Shown: piece after piece, positions 1-5,825 of the stretch
Layout of the letters: every line of letters begins with the position of its first letter
How positions within the stretch are numbered: position 1 is the stretch's first letter
The notes under the pieces: model-generated
What the model was told of the DNA's origin: nothing
What the model saw: the letters and a program-made list of their open reading frames with translations, nothing else
Database searches by the model: none
Made by a program: the position numbers and the translations under genes
Assembly (NCBI GenBank): GCA_030612305.1
Contig: JAUWOG010000120.1
Location: 1 to 7,018 of the forward strand
Direction of reading: 5' to 3'
DNA length: 7,018 nucleotides
Source of the DNA: Armatimonadota bacterium
Lineage (GTDB): Bacteria > Armatimonadota > Zipacnadia > Zipacnadales > UBA11051

Positions 1-369
1 GCCAGTTGACACTGGGCGCACGGTATGCTATCCTTCGCCACGAGTGGCGCGGGACCTTCCGAGCGGCGAGCAAACAGCGACGACAGCAAGACCAACCGAA
101 GCTCGCCGCTGTGAGAACTCGCGCTGCGCATGCATTATACAGCATACCAGTGACCTGTCAACACGGCTCAGGGAGCGCCCCAACACCACGGCAGAGCACG
201 GTCTTCAGCGATCTCATCGTCAGAAAATCATATGAGCTCGAGACCGTGACCAGGGCCATGTGGGCAGCATCACGAGCGGGCGTGTGGTAAGCATCGCCGA
301 GCCAGATGACCACAAGCTGGGCATGCTGTGCCTGTTACTGGGCAACCCAGGACCAAGTTGGAGCAGACC
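1..369. other. Upstream leader with no recognisable gene
   Basis: This stretch precedes the first convincing gene. A plus-strand frame is open from the left edge to 290, but its product has no family motif, no good ribosome binding site and an arginine-, alanine- and serine-rich composition, so I do not call it. It could be non-coding or the decayed end of an upstream gene. An AT-rich TATACA at 136-141 is the only promoter-like -10 element that stands out, and no convincing -35 box lies 16-18 bases upstream of it. If the locus has its own promoter in this window it is probably here, but the sequence does not establish it. Confidence 0.5.
360..363 (+). promoter_or_regulatory. Ribosome binding site deciding the flippase start
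   Basis: GGAG lies six bases before the GTG at 370, whereas the in-frame GTG at 328 has no purine-rich element at a suitable distance. This favours 370 as the start of the flippase gene. Confidence 0.55.
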
Positions 370-1875
370 GTGAGTTCGCCAGAAGAGAGACCCAGCTTGG
401 CGGAGCTAGGCGAGCGGGCGCGTACAGCAGTCGGCTGGCGGGCGCTTGGTCAGTTCTCCAACCAGGGCATCCAAATCGTCACCAGCATCGTCCTGGCGCG
501 GCTGCTCATGCCGGACGACTTCGGCATCGTCGGCATGGCTGCCATTGTCACGGGGCTCGCCGGGGTATTTCGGGACCTTGGCTTCGGCCAGGCGCTCGTC
601 CAGCGCCCGGAGCTACGCGAGGAGCACAAGCGGTCGGCCTTCTGGGTCACGCTGATGATGGCCGGCCTGCTCTACGGGGGGATGTACCTAGCTGCCCCGT
701 ACGCGGGGCAGTACTTTAGGGATGAGCGGATGCCTCCCGTCCTGCGCATCATGGCGCTATCGTTCTTGATGGCGCCGTTCAGCGTGGTTCCGCGGTCGCT
801 TCTGCAGCGAGACATTGACTTCAAACGCCCGTTCTTTGCGGACCTGGCCGGAACGATTGCTTACGGCAGTGTCGGCATCACCAGCGCCATCCTCGGCTAT
901 GGCTACTGGAGTCTGGTCTGGGCGCTGCTGGCCTCGTCGGCCGTCGGCACAGTGGCCATTTGCATCATCGTCCGCTACGTACCACCGCTGATCCCATCCG
1001 TGCGAGGGGCGAGGGACCTTGTGGCATTTGGGATCGGTGTCACTGGTAGCGGGTTGCTGGGCTACATCTCAACGCGGGTGGACTATTTCGTCATCGCCCG
1101 TCAGCTGAGCGCGACCGCGCTTGGTTTCTATGAACGAGCGTATAAACTGATCGAATATCCGGCCAGCTTCACCTCGCGAATGCTCTATCCCATACTCTTT
1201 CCCAGCTATTCCCGACTTCAACATCATCCAGAAAGGCTGCGGCGCGCTTTTGGGCGCACGCTGACAACTGTGTCTCTGGTCGGCTTTCCGCTGCTCGCGC
1301 TTCTAGCGGCTTCGGCTCCTGAACTCATACCCGTTGTTCTTGGCGAGCAATGGACCGACGCCATAGCACCGACTCAGATCATGGTTGTCGCGGGTGCGGT
1401 CTTCATTGTTTTCAATCCGGCAGGAGCGCTGATTAAGGCCACTGGGTTCATCTATGTGGAGGTCTGGCTTCAGGTAACCCGCAGTCTGCTTCTTGCCGGT
1501 GCGACTTGGATCGGCGCATCGCAGGGCATTGTCGGGGTCGCGTGGGGCGTCATGTTGGCTAACTGCGTTCAGGCCATCATCAATGTTGCTGCGCTCCGCA
1601 AATGCGCGGGTATTGGGCTCAGGCACTACCTGACCCGCCTCAGGGGCACAGTCGGCCTCGCGGCGTTCGTATTTGTCGTCGGCGAAGGCGCACGCTTCGT
1701 TGTCGTGGCGACCTGTACCCCCTCCACAACTCTCGTTCTGACCGTGGCCACAGGCTGTTTGGCGGCAGCGGCGTATCTCCGTTGGGCGCCATTTGGAGAG
1801 GTCGCCGATGTGTGGCATGACTTGCTGCGGACCTCGCGCAAGTGGCCAGAGACGATTGGTCGCAGCGGGGGTTAG
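370..1875 (+). CDS. Wzx-type lipopolysaccharide/polysaccharide flippase (MOP superfamily)
   Basis: A predicted inner-membrane flippase that moves undecaprenyl-linked oligosaccharides from the cytoplasmic to the periplasmic face. The 501-residue product has the usual family length and is mostly hydrophobic helices with short loops. The amphipathic N-terminus (about 11-30) leads into a characteristic first helix, with SIVLARLLMPDDFGIVGM at 39-56, then GFGQALVQR at 71-79. At mid-protein RVDYFVIARQLSATALGFY (236-254) and ERAYKL (255-260) match the second-half signature of the WzxC-like/Polysacc_synt_3 branch. Further membrane segments lie near 299-316, 336-350, 372-405, 427-447 and 454-471. A GTG at 328 in the same frame would add 14 residues; I chose the GTG at 370 for its GGAG. 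It is the first gene of the cluster and ends 75 bases before the methyltransferase, which fits co-transcription. The substrate cannot be read from the sequence. Family assignment is strong; the exact start is uncertain. Confidence 0.92.
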   Translation: MSSPEERPSLAELGERARTAVGWRALGQFSNQGIQIVTSIVLARLLMPDDFGIVGMAAIVTGLAGVFRDLGFGQALVQRPELREEHKRSAFWVTLMMAGLLYGGMYLAAPYAGQYFRDERMPPVLRIMALSFLMAPFSVVPRSLLQRDIDFKRPFFADLAGTIAYGSVGITSAILGYGYWSLVWALLASSAVGTVAICIIVRYVPPLIPSVRGARDLVAFGIGVTGSGLLGYISTRVDYFVIARQLSATALGFYERAYKLIEYPASFTSRMLYPILFPSYSRLQHHPERLRRAFGRTLTTVSLVGFPLLALLAASAPELIPVVLGEQWTDAIAPTQIMVVAGAVFIVFNPAGALIKATGFIYVEVWLQVTRSLLLAGATWIGASQGIVGVAWGVMLANCVQAIINVAALRKCAGIGLRHYLTRLRGTVGLAAFVFVVGEGARFVVVATCTPSTTLVLTVATGCLAAAAYLRWAPFGEVADVWHDLLRTSRKWPETIGRSGG

Positions 1876-1934
1876 CGGTAGTCTGTCGCGGTCGGTTACT
1901 GTACGAGCCGTTGGGAATATCAGTCAGACGAGAT

Positions 1935-1940
1935 GGAGGT
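1935..1940 (+). promoter_or_regulatory. Ribosome binding site for the class I methyltransferase
   Basis: GGAGGT sits ten bases before the ATG at 1951. The upstream in-frame ATG at 1933 overlaps this element and has no purine tract of its own, so 1951 is the likelier start. A second purine run (1944-1950) abuts the ATG and is too close to serve alone. Confidence 0.5.
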
Positions 1941-1950
1941 ACAGAGGAGA

Positions 1951-2733
1951 ATGGCGGAGGCTGAACATATCGCCAATGAGGAGATCCCGATCGCGGGTCA
2001 ATCGAGCGCCGACATCATGGAGCAGTCGCTTATACGCTACCGCTTTGCCAGCCAGTTTGTGTCAGGGGCCTCGGTGTTGGACGTCGGCTGCGCTGGCGGC
2101 CATGGCTCAGTGCTTCTCGCTGAGGCAGGTGCCGAGCGCGTTGTCGGCATCGACCGCTCGCGCGATGTTATCAGACACGCAGCACGTAATGCCGTACACC
2201 CACGGGTCAGCTATGCTTGCGCAGACATGCTGAGTTCGCCACAGGGAGCGACCTACGACGTGATCGTGGCATGTGAGGTCATCGAGCACTGTGACACGCC
2301 TCAGCATTTCCTTGATGCCGTGAGGGCCCTGCTGGCTCCCGATGGCACTTGCATCATCTCGACGCCCAACGCGGAACGACAGCTCAGGACAACGTACAGG
2401 AATCCATATCACAAATTCGAATGGACCGCGGAGGAGTTCCGGCACAACCTCTCTTCTGTGTTTGAAGAGGTCCACGTTTTTGGCCAAGGACGAATAGGGC
2501 CTGCCGTTCCACGCCTCCTTCGGACGTATTCCGTCGGGATCACTGGTCGTAGCTTCTGGCGGCGGGTCTTGAGACGGAGCGCCTATGAAGTGAGCAAGCT
2601 GATGGGATACAGAGAGGATCGGACTAGCCCAATCGCTGCGCTCGAGGAGTATTCCACGTACATTCCGGTGGTCTTGCTCGCGGTGTGCAGGGGGCCAAAA
2701 CAGCCAAGGAGAATGAAAATGTCATCTGCATAG
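1951..2733 (+). CDS. Class I SAM-dependent methyltransferase (Methyltransf_11/23 type)
   Basis: A predicted cytoplasmic methyltransferase using S-adenosylmethionine, probably acting on a sugar or lipid-linked glycan intermediate given its neighbours; the acceptor is unknown. The 260-residue product carries motif I VLDVGCAGGHG at 42-52, the acidic end of strand 2 in VVGIDRS (64-70, D68 expected to bind the ribose), YDVIVACEVIEH at 102-113 and the post-motif ISTPN at 136-140, followed by YHKFEWTAEEF (153-163), as is common in this group. I start at the ATG at 1951 because GGAGGT lies ten bases upstream; an ATG at 1933 would add six residues. The C-terminus is odd. After VVLLAVCRG the last six or so codons run into a segment homologous to the end of FkbM (2714 onward), read in a different frame, and stop at the TAG in GCATAG. 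The native end may therefore have been slightly longer or different. All catalytic motifs are intact, so I expect activity. Confidence 0.88.
   Translation: MAEAEHIANEEIPIAGQSSADIMEQSLIRYRFASQFVSGASVLDVGCAGGHGSVLLAEAGAERVVGIDRSRDVIRHAARNAVHPRVSYACADMLSSPQGATYDVIVACEVIEHCDTPQHFLDAVRALLAPDGTCIISTPNAERQLRTTYRNPYHKFEWTAEEFRHNLSSVFEEVHVFGQGRIGPAVPRLLRTYSVGITGRSFWRRVLRRSAYEVSKLMGYREDRTSPIAALEEYSTYIPVVLLAVCRGPKQPRRMKMSSA
1969..2105 (+). repeat. Direct repeat A, copy 1 (methyltransferase 5' region)
   Basis: This 137-base segment encodes about residues 7-52 of the class I methyltransferase and recurs at 2836-2972, 867 bases downstream, with no gaps. A hand count gives about 18 mismatches (about 87% identity). 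Several changes are silent, and the reading frame is preserved over the shared part. This is the intact copy. Confidence 0.9.
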
Positions 2734-2802
2734 GCCCGAAAGATCTCGCGCAGAGAGACTGGCCTATGTCCAGTTAGCGTGTAGAAGATACGCCCACGCC
2801 TG
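2714..2802 (+). pseudogene. Orphan 3' fragment of an FkbM methyltransferase gene (direct repeat B, copy 1)
   Basis: This segment matches the end of the downstream FkbM gene plus its 3' flank (3857-3945), offset by 1143 bases with no gap. By hand count only about 4 of the first 64 bases differ, then about 6 of the next 25. In the frame ending with the TAG at 2775-2777 it still reads ENVICIGPKDLAQRDWPMSS, against ENVICIGPRDLAQRDWPMSS in FkbM. There is no start codon and nothing else of FkbM remains, so it is a remnant. The upstream methyltransferase runs into it in another frame and takes its stop codon from it. Weaker similarity with small gaps may continue to about 2823. It most likely marks the loss of a whole FkbM gene from this copy of a duplicated pair. 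Confidence 0.88.
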
Positions 2803-2835
2803 AGACGCGTATGAGCAGAGGTGTGACACTTGGGT

Positions 2836-2972
2836 ATCGCCAACGAGGAGATCCCGATATTGGGGCAACCGAACGCCGACATCGTAGAGGAGTCGCTGAT
2901 ACGCTGCCGCTTTGCCCGCCGGTTTGTGTCAGGGCGCTCGGTGTTGGACGTCGGCTGCGCTAGCGGACATGG
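2836..2972 (+). pseudogene. Truncated 5' fragment of a class I methyltransferase gene (direct repeat A, copy 2)
   Basis: A second, shortened copy of the start of the class I methyltransferase. It reads IANEEIPILGQ near its start and VLDVGCASGHGS at its end, so it breaks off just past SAM motif I and cannot fold into an enzyme. Similarity to 1969-2105 is gap-free at about 87% of bases. The frame stays open beyond the break into unrelated sequence and stops at 3018, overlapping the first codons of FkbM. A TTG at 2830 is the only in-frame start candidate close by and has no evident ribosome binding site, so I treat the stretch as a remnant, not a small gene. Its differences from the intact copy include many silent ones, which suggests the copies diverged while both were functional. 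Confidence 0.87.
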
Positions 2973-2980
2973 ATCGCTAG

Positions 2981-2985
2981 GGAGG
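2981..2985 (+). promoter_or_regulatory. Ribosome binding site for the FkbM methyltransferase
   Basis: GGAGG lies five bases before the ATG at 2991 and fixes that start. It sits about eight bases after the truncated methyltransferase fragment ends, so the deletion that made the fragment stopped just short of removing the FkbM translation signal. Confidence 0.65.
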
Positions 2986-2990
2986 TTGGG

Positions 2991-3920
2991 ATGGATCTTC
3001 GAGATAGGCTGTTGCTGACGGTTCGAGACTTGCGCTTGGCAGTGCGTAGACTGCCTTATGTGCGTGGCCGTGGACGCTTGTTGGAAATGCCAATCGCTAG
3101 GTTCTATCTTGGCCGCCGAAGCCCAATAAGGTGCAGAACTGTGCATCAGACGATCATGACCGTCGACCCACGCGACCCCGGAGTCCAGCAGCAGATATGG
3201 AATATTGGCGAGTATGAGTCCTCCACCAGCCGTCTCCTCATACGCATATTGGAACCTGGGGACGTATTCTTCGACATCGGCGCACATGTAGGCTACTACA
3301 CCTGCCTGACAGGGCGATTGCTGTCCCGCGGCCATGTCGTTGCGCTGGAGCCGAACCCCCCTATGTATCAGTTGCTCACCGAGAACATCATGGCGAACAA
3401 GCTGGATAACGTCACCGCGCTCCGGCGCGCGGTTTGGCATTGGACCGGACAGAAGATGGAGCTCAGTCTCGAGATGGTCTCGCCCGAAGCCGGGACACCA
3501 TCGACTCAGTTTGTTGAGGCTCCTGTCGGCACCGAGGCAGGCTTATGCGCAGAGACCATCTGCATTGACGATCTCGTAGACGACCTGACCTGCGGCGACC
3601 CAACTGTCATGAAGCTGGACGTCGAGGGTGCCGAGTACAACGCACTGAAAGGCGCGAACAATACCCTCGGCCGAAGCATGCCAGTGCTGATTGTTGAGTA
3701 CAACGATGAGAGCGCTGCAGCGTTTGGATACTCATCACGCGAGTTGATGCAATACATACGCGACGAGCATGGCTATCGCCTCTTTGTCCACGAATTCGGA
3801 CGTAACTCGCCGCACCCGGAATTGCGGCCCTTCACTGGGATAGGCGTACGTGCCGGTGAAAACGTCATCTGCATAGGGCCGAGAGATCTGGCGCAGAGAG
3901 ACTGGCCTATGTCCAGTTAG
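2991..3920 (+). CDS. FkbM family methyltransferase (Methyltransf_21)
   Basis: A predicted SAM-dependent O-methyltransferase of the FkbM family, often found in polysaccharide loci where it methylates sugar hydroxyls; the acceptor here is unknown. The 309-residue product has an N-terminal extension of about 80 residues, then the Rossmann-type domain: FFDIGAHVGYYT (SAM motif I, 93-104), VVALEPNP (116-123, the acidic residue expected to bind SAM) and the family hallmark VMKLDVEGAEYNALKGA (206-222). The ATG at 2991 has GGAGG five bases upstream. The last 20 or so codons and the following 25 bases are repeated at 2714-2802. The gene looks intact and is preceded by a remnant of a different methyltransferase. 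About 100 bases separate it from the glycosyltransferase, consistent with one transcript. Family assignment is secure. Confidence 0.92.
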   Translation: MDLRDRLLLTVRDLRLAVRRLPYVRGRGRLLEMPIARFYLGRRSPIRCRTVHQTIMTVDPRDPGVQQQIWNIGEYESSTSRLLIRILEPGDVFFDIGAHVGYYTCLTGRLLSRGHVVALEPNPPMYQLLTENIMANKLDNVTALRRAVWHWTGQKMELSLEMVSPEAGTPSTQFVEAPVGTEAGLCAETICIDDLVDDLTCGDPTVMKLDVEGAEYNALKGANNTLGRSMPVLIVEYNDESAAAFGYSSRELMQYIRDEHGYRLFVHEFGRNSPHPELRPFTGIGVRAGENVICIGPRDLAQRDWPMSS

Positions 3921-3945
3921 CGCGCAGGAGCCAAGCCCACGCCTT
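3857..3945 (+). repeat. Direct repeat B, copy 2 (FkbM 3' end and flank)
   Basis: The intact counterpart of the orphan fragment at 2714-2802. It covers the last 20 or so sense codons of FkbM, its TAG stop at 3918-3920 and about 25 bases of non-coding flank. Homology continuing past the stop shows that the duplication involved DNA including the intergenic region, not only coding sequence. Confidence 0.88.
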
Positions 3946-4012
3946 GGAGGCCCCTGAGCCGAAGGTAGCGGAGCGGACGCAGTTTGGTGCCATGACTAGT
4001 GCTCGCCGAATT

Positions 4013-4018
4013 GGGGGA
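4013..4018 (+). promoter_or_regulatory. Ribosome binding site for the GT4 glycosyltransferase
   Basis: GGGGGA lies four bases before the ATG at 4023, and no comparable purine tract serves the in-frame GTG at 3999. The spacing is a little short. The protein start MSVLLFTENF also fits the family, in which the first beta strand begins almost at the N-terminus. Confidence 0.45.
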
Positions 4019-4022
4019 ACCG

Positions 4023-5159
4023 ATGAGTGTGCTATTGTTTACGGAGAATTTCGCTCCCCTGCCAGGAGGCATAGCGAGATTCCTTCACGAACTCTGCGTT
4101 CACATACCCTGCCACGTGGAGGTCGTCACGACCGTCGCCGGCAGTAATGCCAACGAATCTGGCTATCACATTACGCGGGTCTGTTCTAGCAGCCGCATCA
4201 TCAGAGGGCTTCCTACACTTCAAGTCTGGGCCAGGCTAGCCGCGGCGTTGATCCGCCACAAGCCCGAAGTCTGCCTTCTCGGACATGCACACGACGCACA
4301 GCTTGCACTTCCCTTCCGACTCGCCAAGCTGTTTGGGACTCACTACGGGATTATGGCCTACGCCATGGAGGTGCGCCATCTCTCAGAGGTATCAGGTGTA
4401 CGAGGGATGCTTAGCGACGCCGTCTACCGACATGCCGACTTCGTTTTGGCCGTGAGCCACTTCACTCGCGACTTGCTGGAGAAAACTGGCGTCGATCCGT
4501 CGAAGATACATGTACTGCAGCCCGGCGTCAGCCCTGAGTTCCTGCGGACCCCAGATGCCCGCGATACGACGCGACGAGAACTCGGGCTCGGGGGGAATTT
4601 TGTCCTGGGCACTGTTGCCAGACTCGCGAGGCGCAAAGGACACGAAGTGGTGCTCAGGTCACTGGCGCGGCTTGTCCGAAGCGAGCCGGATGTCCGTTAT
4701 CTGATCGTGGGAGACGGGGCAGAGCGCCGGCGGCTGCAGCGTCTCTCAGAGAAACTCGGGATCTCCAATTTGGTGCGTTTCCTGGGGCATGTCGATGCTG
4801 CCCAACTGCCCGGGATCTACGACGCGATGGACGTCTTCGTCATGCCGAGCCAACCGACCGAGAATCCCTACGACGTTGAGGGCTTCGGTATTGTGTTCCT
4901 CGAAGCTGCTGCCCGATCGACGCCGAGTATTGCATCGCCTGTTGGCGGCGTCCCTGAGGCGGTCGTTGACGGAGAAACGGGTCTGTTGGTTCCCCCTACG
5001 CCCGAAGCTGTGTCGGACGCTATCATTCGACTCAAACAAGACGAGCAAATGCGCAGCGACATGGGAAGACGTGCATGCGACAGAGTGAATGCTGAGTTCA
5101 CTTGGCCTGTCGTGGCCCAGAGGTTCGCGAACATTGCCGGGCTTTCGGACATGCGTTGA
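4023..5159 (+). CDS. GT4 family glycosyltransferase (GT-B fold, PimB-like)
   Basis: A predicted cytoplasmic retaining glycosyltransferase that moves a sugar from a nucleotide donor to a lipid-linked or glycan acceptor. The 378-residue product shows both GT-B halves. The first strand VLLFTENF (3-10) is followed by the glycine-rich loop PGGIARF (14-20). VLAVSHFTRDLL (141-152) and HVLQPGVSPEF (163-173) mark the domain boundary. TVARLARRKGH (197-207) holds the basic residues R200 and K205 expected to contact the donor phosphates, and YLIVGDGAERRRL (226-238) follows. NPYDVEGFGIVFLEA (281-295) contains the E-x7-E pair, E286 and E294. The DVEGFGIVFLEA form resembles PimB-type mannosyltransferases, but donor identity cannot be settled by eye. 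An in-frame GTG at 3999 would add eight residues. The protein ends soon after the usual FTWPVVAQRF helix, and a possible alternative C-terminal tail lies out of frame at 5164-5259, so the C-terminus may have been altered by an indel. The catalytic core is intact. Confidence 0.92.
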   Translation: MSVLLFTENFAPLPGGIARFLHELCVHIPCHVEVVTTVAGSNANESGYHITRVCSSSRIIRGLPTLQVWARLAAALIRHKPEVCLLGHAHDAQLALPFRLAKLFGTHYGIMAYAMEVRHLSEVSGVRGMLSDAVYRHADFVLAVSHFTRDLLEKTGVDPSKIHVLQPGVSPEFLRTPDARDTTRRELGLGGNFVLGTVARLARRKGHEVVLRSLARLVRSEPDVRYLIVGDGAERRRLQRLSEKLGISNLVRFLGHVDAAQLPGIYDAMDVFVMPSQPTENPYDVEGFGIVFLEAAARSTPSIASPVGGVPEAVVDGETGLLVPPTPEAVSDAIIRLKQDEQMRSDMGRRACDRVNAEFTWPVVAQRFANIAGLSDMR

Positions 5160-5163
5160 GTCC

Positions 5164-5259
5164 AGCCGTCGCCTGGTCAGCATCTACGAGGATGTCATCG
5201 CAGGCCGGTCGCCGAGACAGGGAGATGAGTCCCAACATGGCGCCACCGAAGAGGCGTGA
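5164..5259 (+). pseudogene. Possible orphan C-terminal tail of a GT4 glycosyltransferase
   Basis: In a frame different from the preceding gene, this stretch reads RRLVSIYEDVIAGRSPR and continues to a TGA at 5257-5259. The RLVxIYEDV pattern resembles the final helix typical of GT4 enzymes, where a stretch such as QRLLxIYEEVL closes the protein. There is no start codon and no domain. It could be the original end of the upstream glycosyltransferase displaced by a small insertion and frameshift, or the remnant of a second GT4 gene. It could also be chance, because the recognisable part is only about 15 residues. Confidence 0.35.
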
Positions 5260-5282
5260 TCGGAGACTGGAGTGCATGGAGG

Positions 5283-5753
5283 ATGTCTCAACCGATGACT
5301 GATTCTGCGCCGAATGAAGAGCGCGGCGCCGTCGGGGAGGAACTGCCCACGGTGAGCGCCGTCATCCCCGCCTACAACGCGGTGGACACCATCGAGCGCG
5401 CGCTAAACTCCGTCTATGCGCAGACCTACCCGAACATCATCGAGGTCATCGTGGTGGATGACGGCTCGACCGACGGTATGACACGGGTGGTGCGCGAAAG
5501 GTGCCCGGGTGTAGCGACGCCCTTGCCCGAGGTGTGTGCCAGAAGTACCGGCACGCCAAGCAACAGAAACAGGGCTCGGCATCTGAGAGAGCTGCGCTGG
5601 CACTTTCGATTTGAGAACGCGAAGGATGAAAAGCAAGCGCACTCGATGGCGCGAACTCGTCTTCTCAAAGAGAAGCTGCACCGAATACCACGCAGCTTGC
5701 GCGGTAGAGCCGCCCAAGTGGTGAAAGGGCTGCTGAAAGCTCGTAGATCGTAG
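5283..5753 (+). CDS. Shortened GT2 family glycosyltransferase, probably decayed
   Basis: The first half is a clear family 2 glycosyltransferase: TVSAVIPAYNAVDTIERAL (23-41), SVYAQTYP (43-50) and VIVVDDGSTDG (55-65), which form the nucleotide-binding start of the GT-A fold. After RCPGV (73-77) the family pattern stops. The AARNxG segment, the metal-binding DxD and the acceptor region are all missing, and the rest is a basic tail including RLLKEKLHRIPRSLRGRAAQ. At 156 residues it is about half the usual size, so catalysis is unlikely. Between about 5516 and 5611 another frame gives a smoother peptide (containing KYRHAKQQKQG and ERAALALS) that would lead naturally into the final tail, so I infer an internal deletion plus a frameshift in a once longer gene. 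The ATG at 5283 has GGAG ten bases upstream (5269-5272); GTG 5256 and ATG 5295 are alternative starts. The frame is open from start to stop, so a small protein could still be made. Confidence 0.7.
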   Translation: MSQPMTDSAPNEERGAVGEELPTVSAVIPAYNAVDTIERALNSVYAQTYPNIIEVIVVDDGSTDGMTRVVRERCPGVATPLPEVCARSTGTPSNRNRARHLRELRWHFRFENAKDEKQAHSMARTRLLKEKLHRIPRSLRGRAAQVVKGLLKARRS

Positions 5754-5772
5754 CTCAGAGCTCCCGTTGCTG

Positions 5773-5789
5773 GCGGGCCGGAAGCCCGC
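5773..5789. repeat. GC-rich hairpin between the two GT2 genes
   Basis: GCGGGC at 5773-5778 and GCCCGC at 5784-5789 form a perfect six-pair stem around a five-base loop (CGGAA). Imperfect flanking complementarity (TGG on the left, GCCA on the right, with a two-base bulge) could lengthen it. A small perfect inverted repeat, AGCTC-A-GAGCT at 5752-5762, lies just before it across the end of the preceding gene. No run of T follows, so it is not a typical intrinsic terminator. It resembles the short GC palindromes dispersed between genes in many GC-rich genomes, but only one copy is in this window. Confidence 0.5.
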
Positions 5790-5825
5790 GCCACGAGCAC
5801 CTTATCGAAGGCAGGTTGCCGTCAA

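Noticed and set aside
6..290. TTG-started open frame of 94 codons in the leader
   Set aside because: No Shine-Dalgarno site, no recognisable family, and a length easily reached by chance at this GC content. I keep open that it is the end of an upstream decayed gene.
1303..1818. Open frame of 171 codons on the minus strand inside the flippase gene
   Set aside because: It is antisense to a convincing membrane protein gene and its product is a charged, motif-free peptide.
2583..3440. Open frame of 285 codons on the minus strand across the fragment zone and FkbM
   Set aside because: It lies opposite a gene with clear FkbM motifs and two gene fragments, has no recognisable domain, and its composition is that of a high-GC antisense frame.
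3931..3947. CCAAG/CTTGG inverted repeat after FkbM as a possible terminator
   Set aside because: The stem is only five pairs with a seven-base loop and no T-run, and the next gene follows closely.
3963..3970. GGTAGCGG, similar to part of the ops element of enterobacterial polysaccharide operons
   Set aside because: Only about seven bases match, it lies inside the cluster instead of in the leader, and nothing else points to an RfaH-regulated enterobacterial locus.
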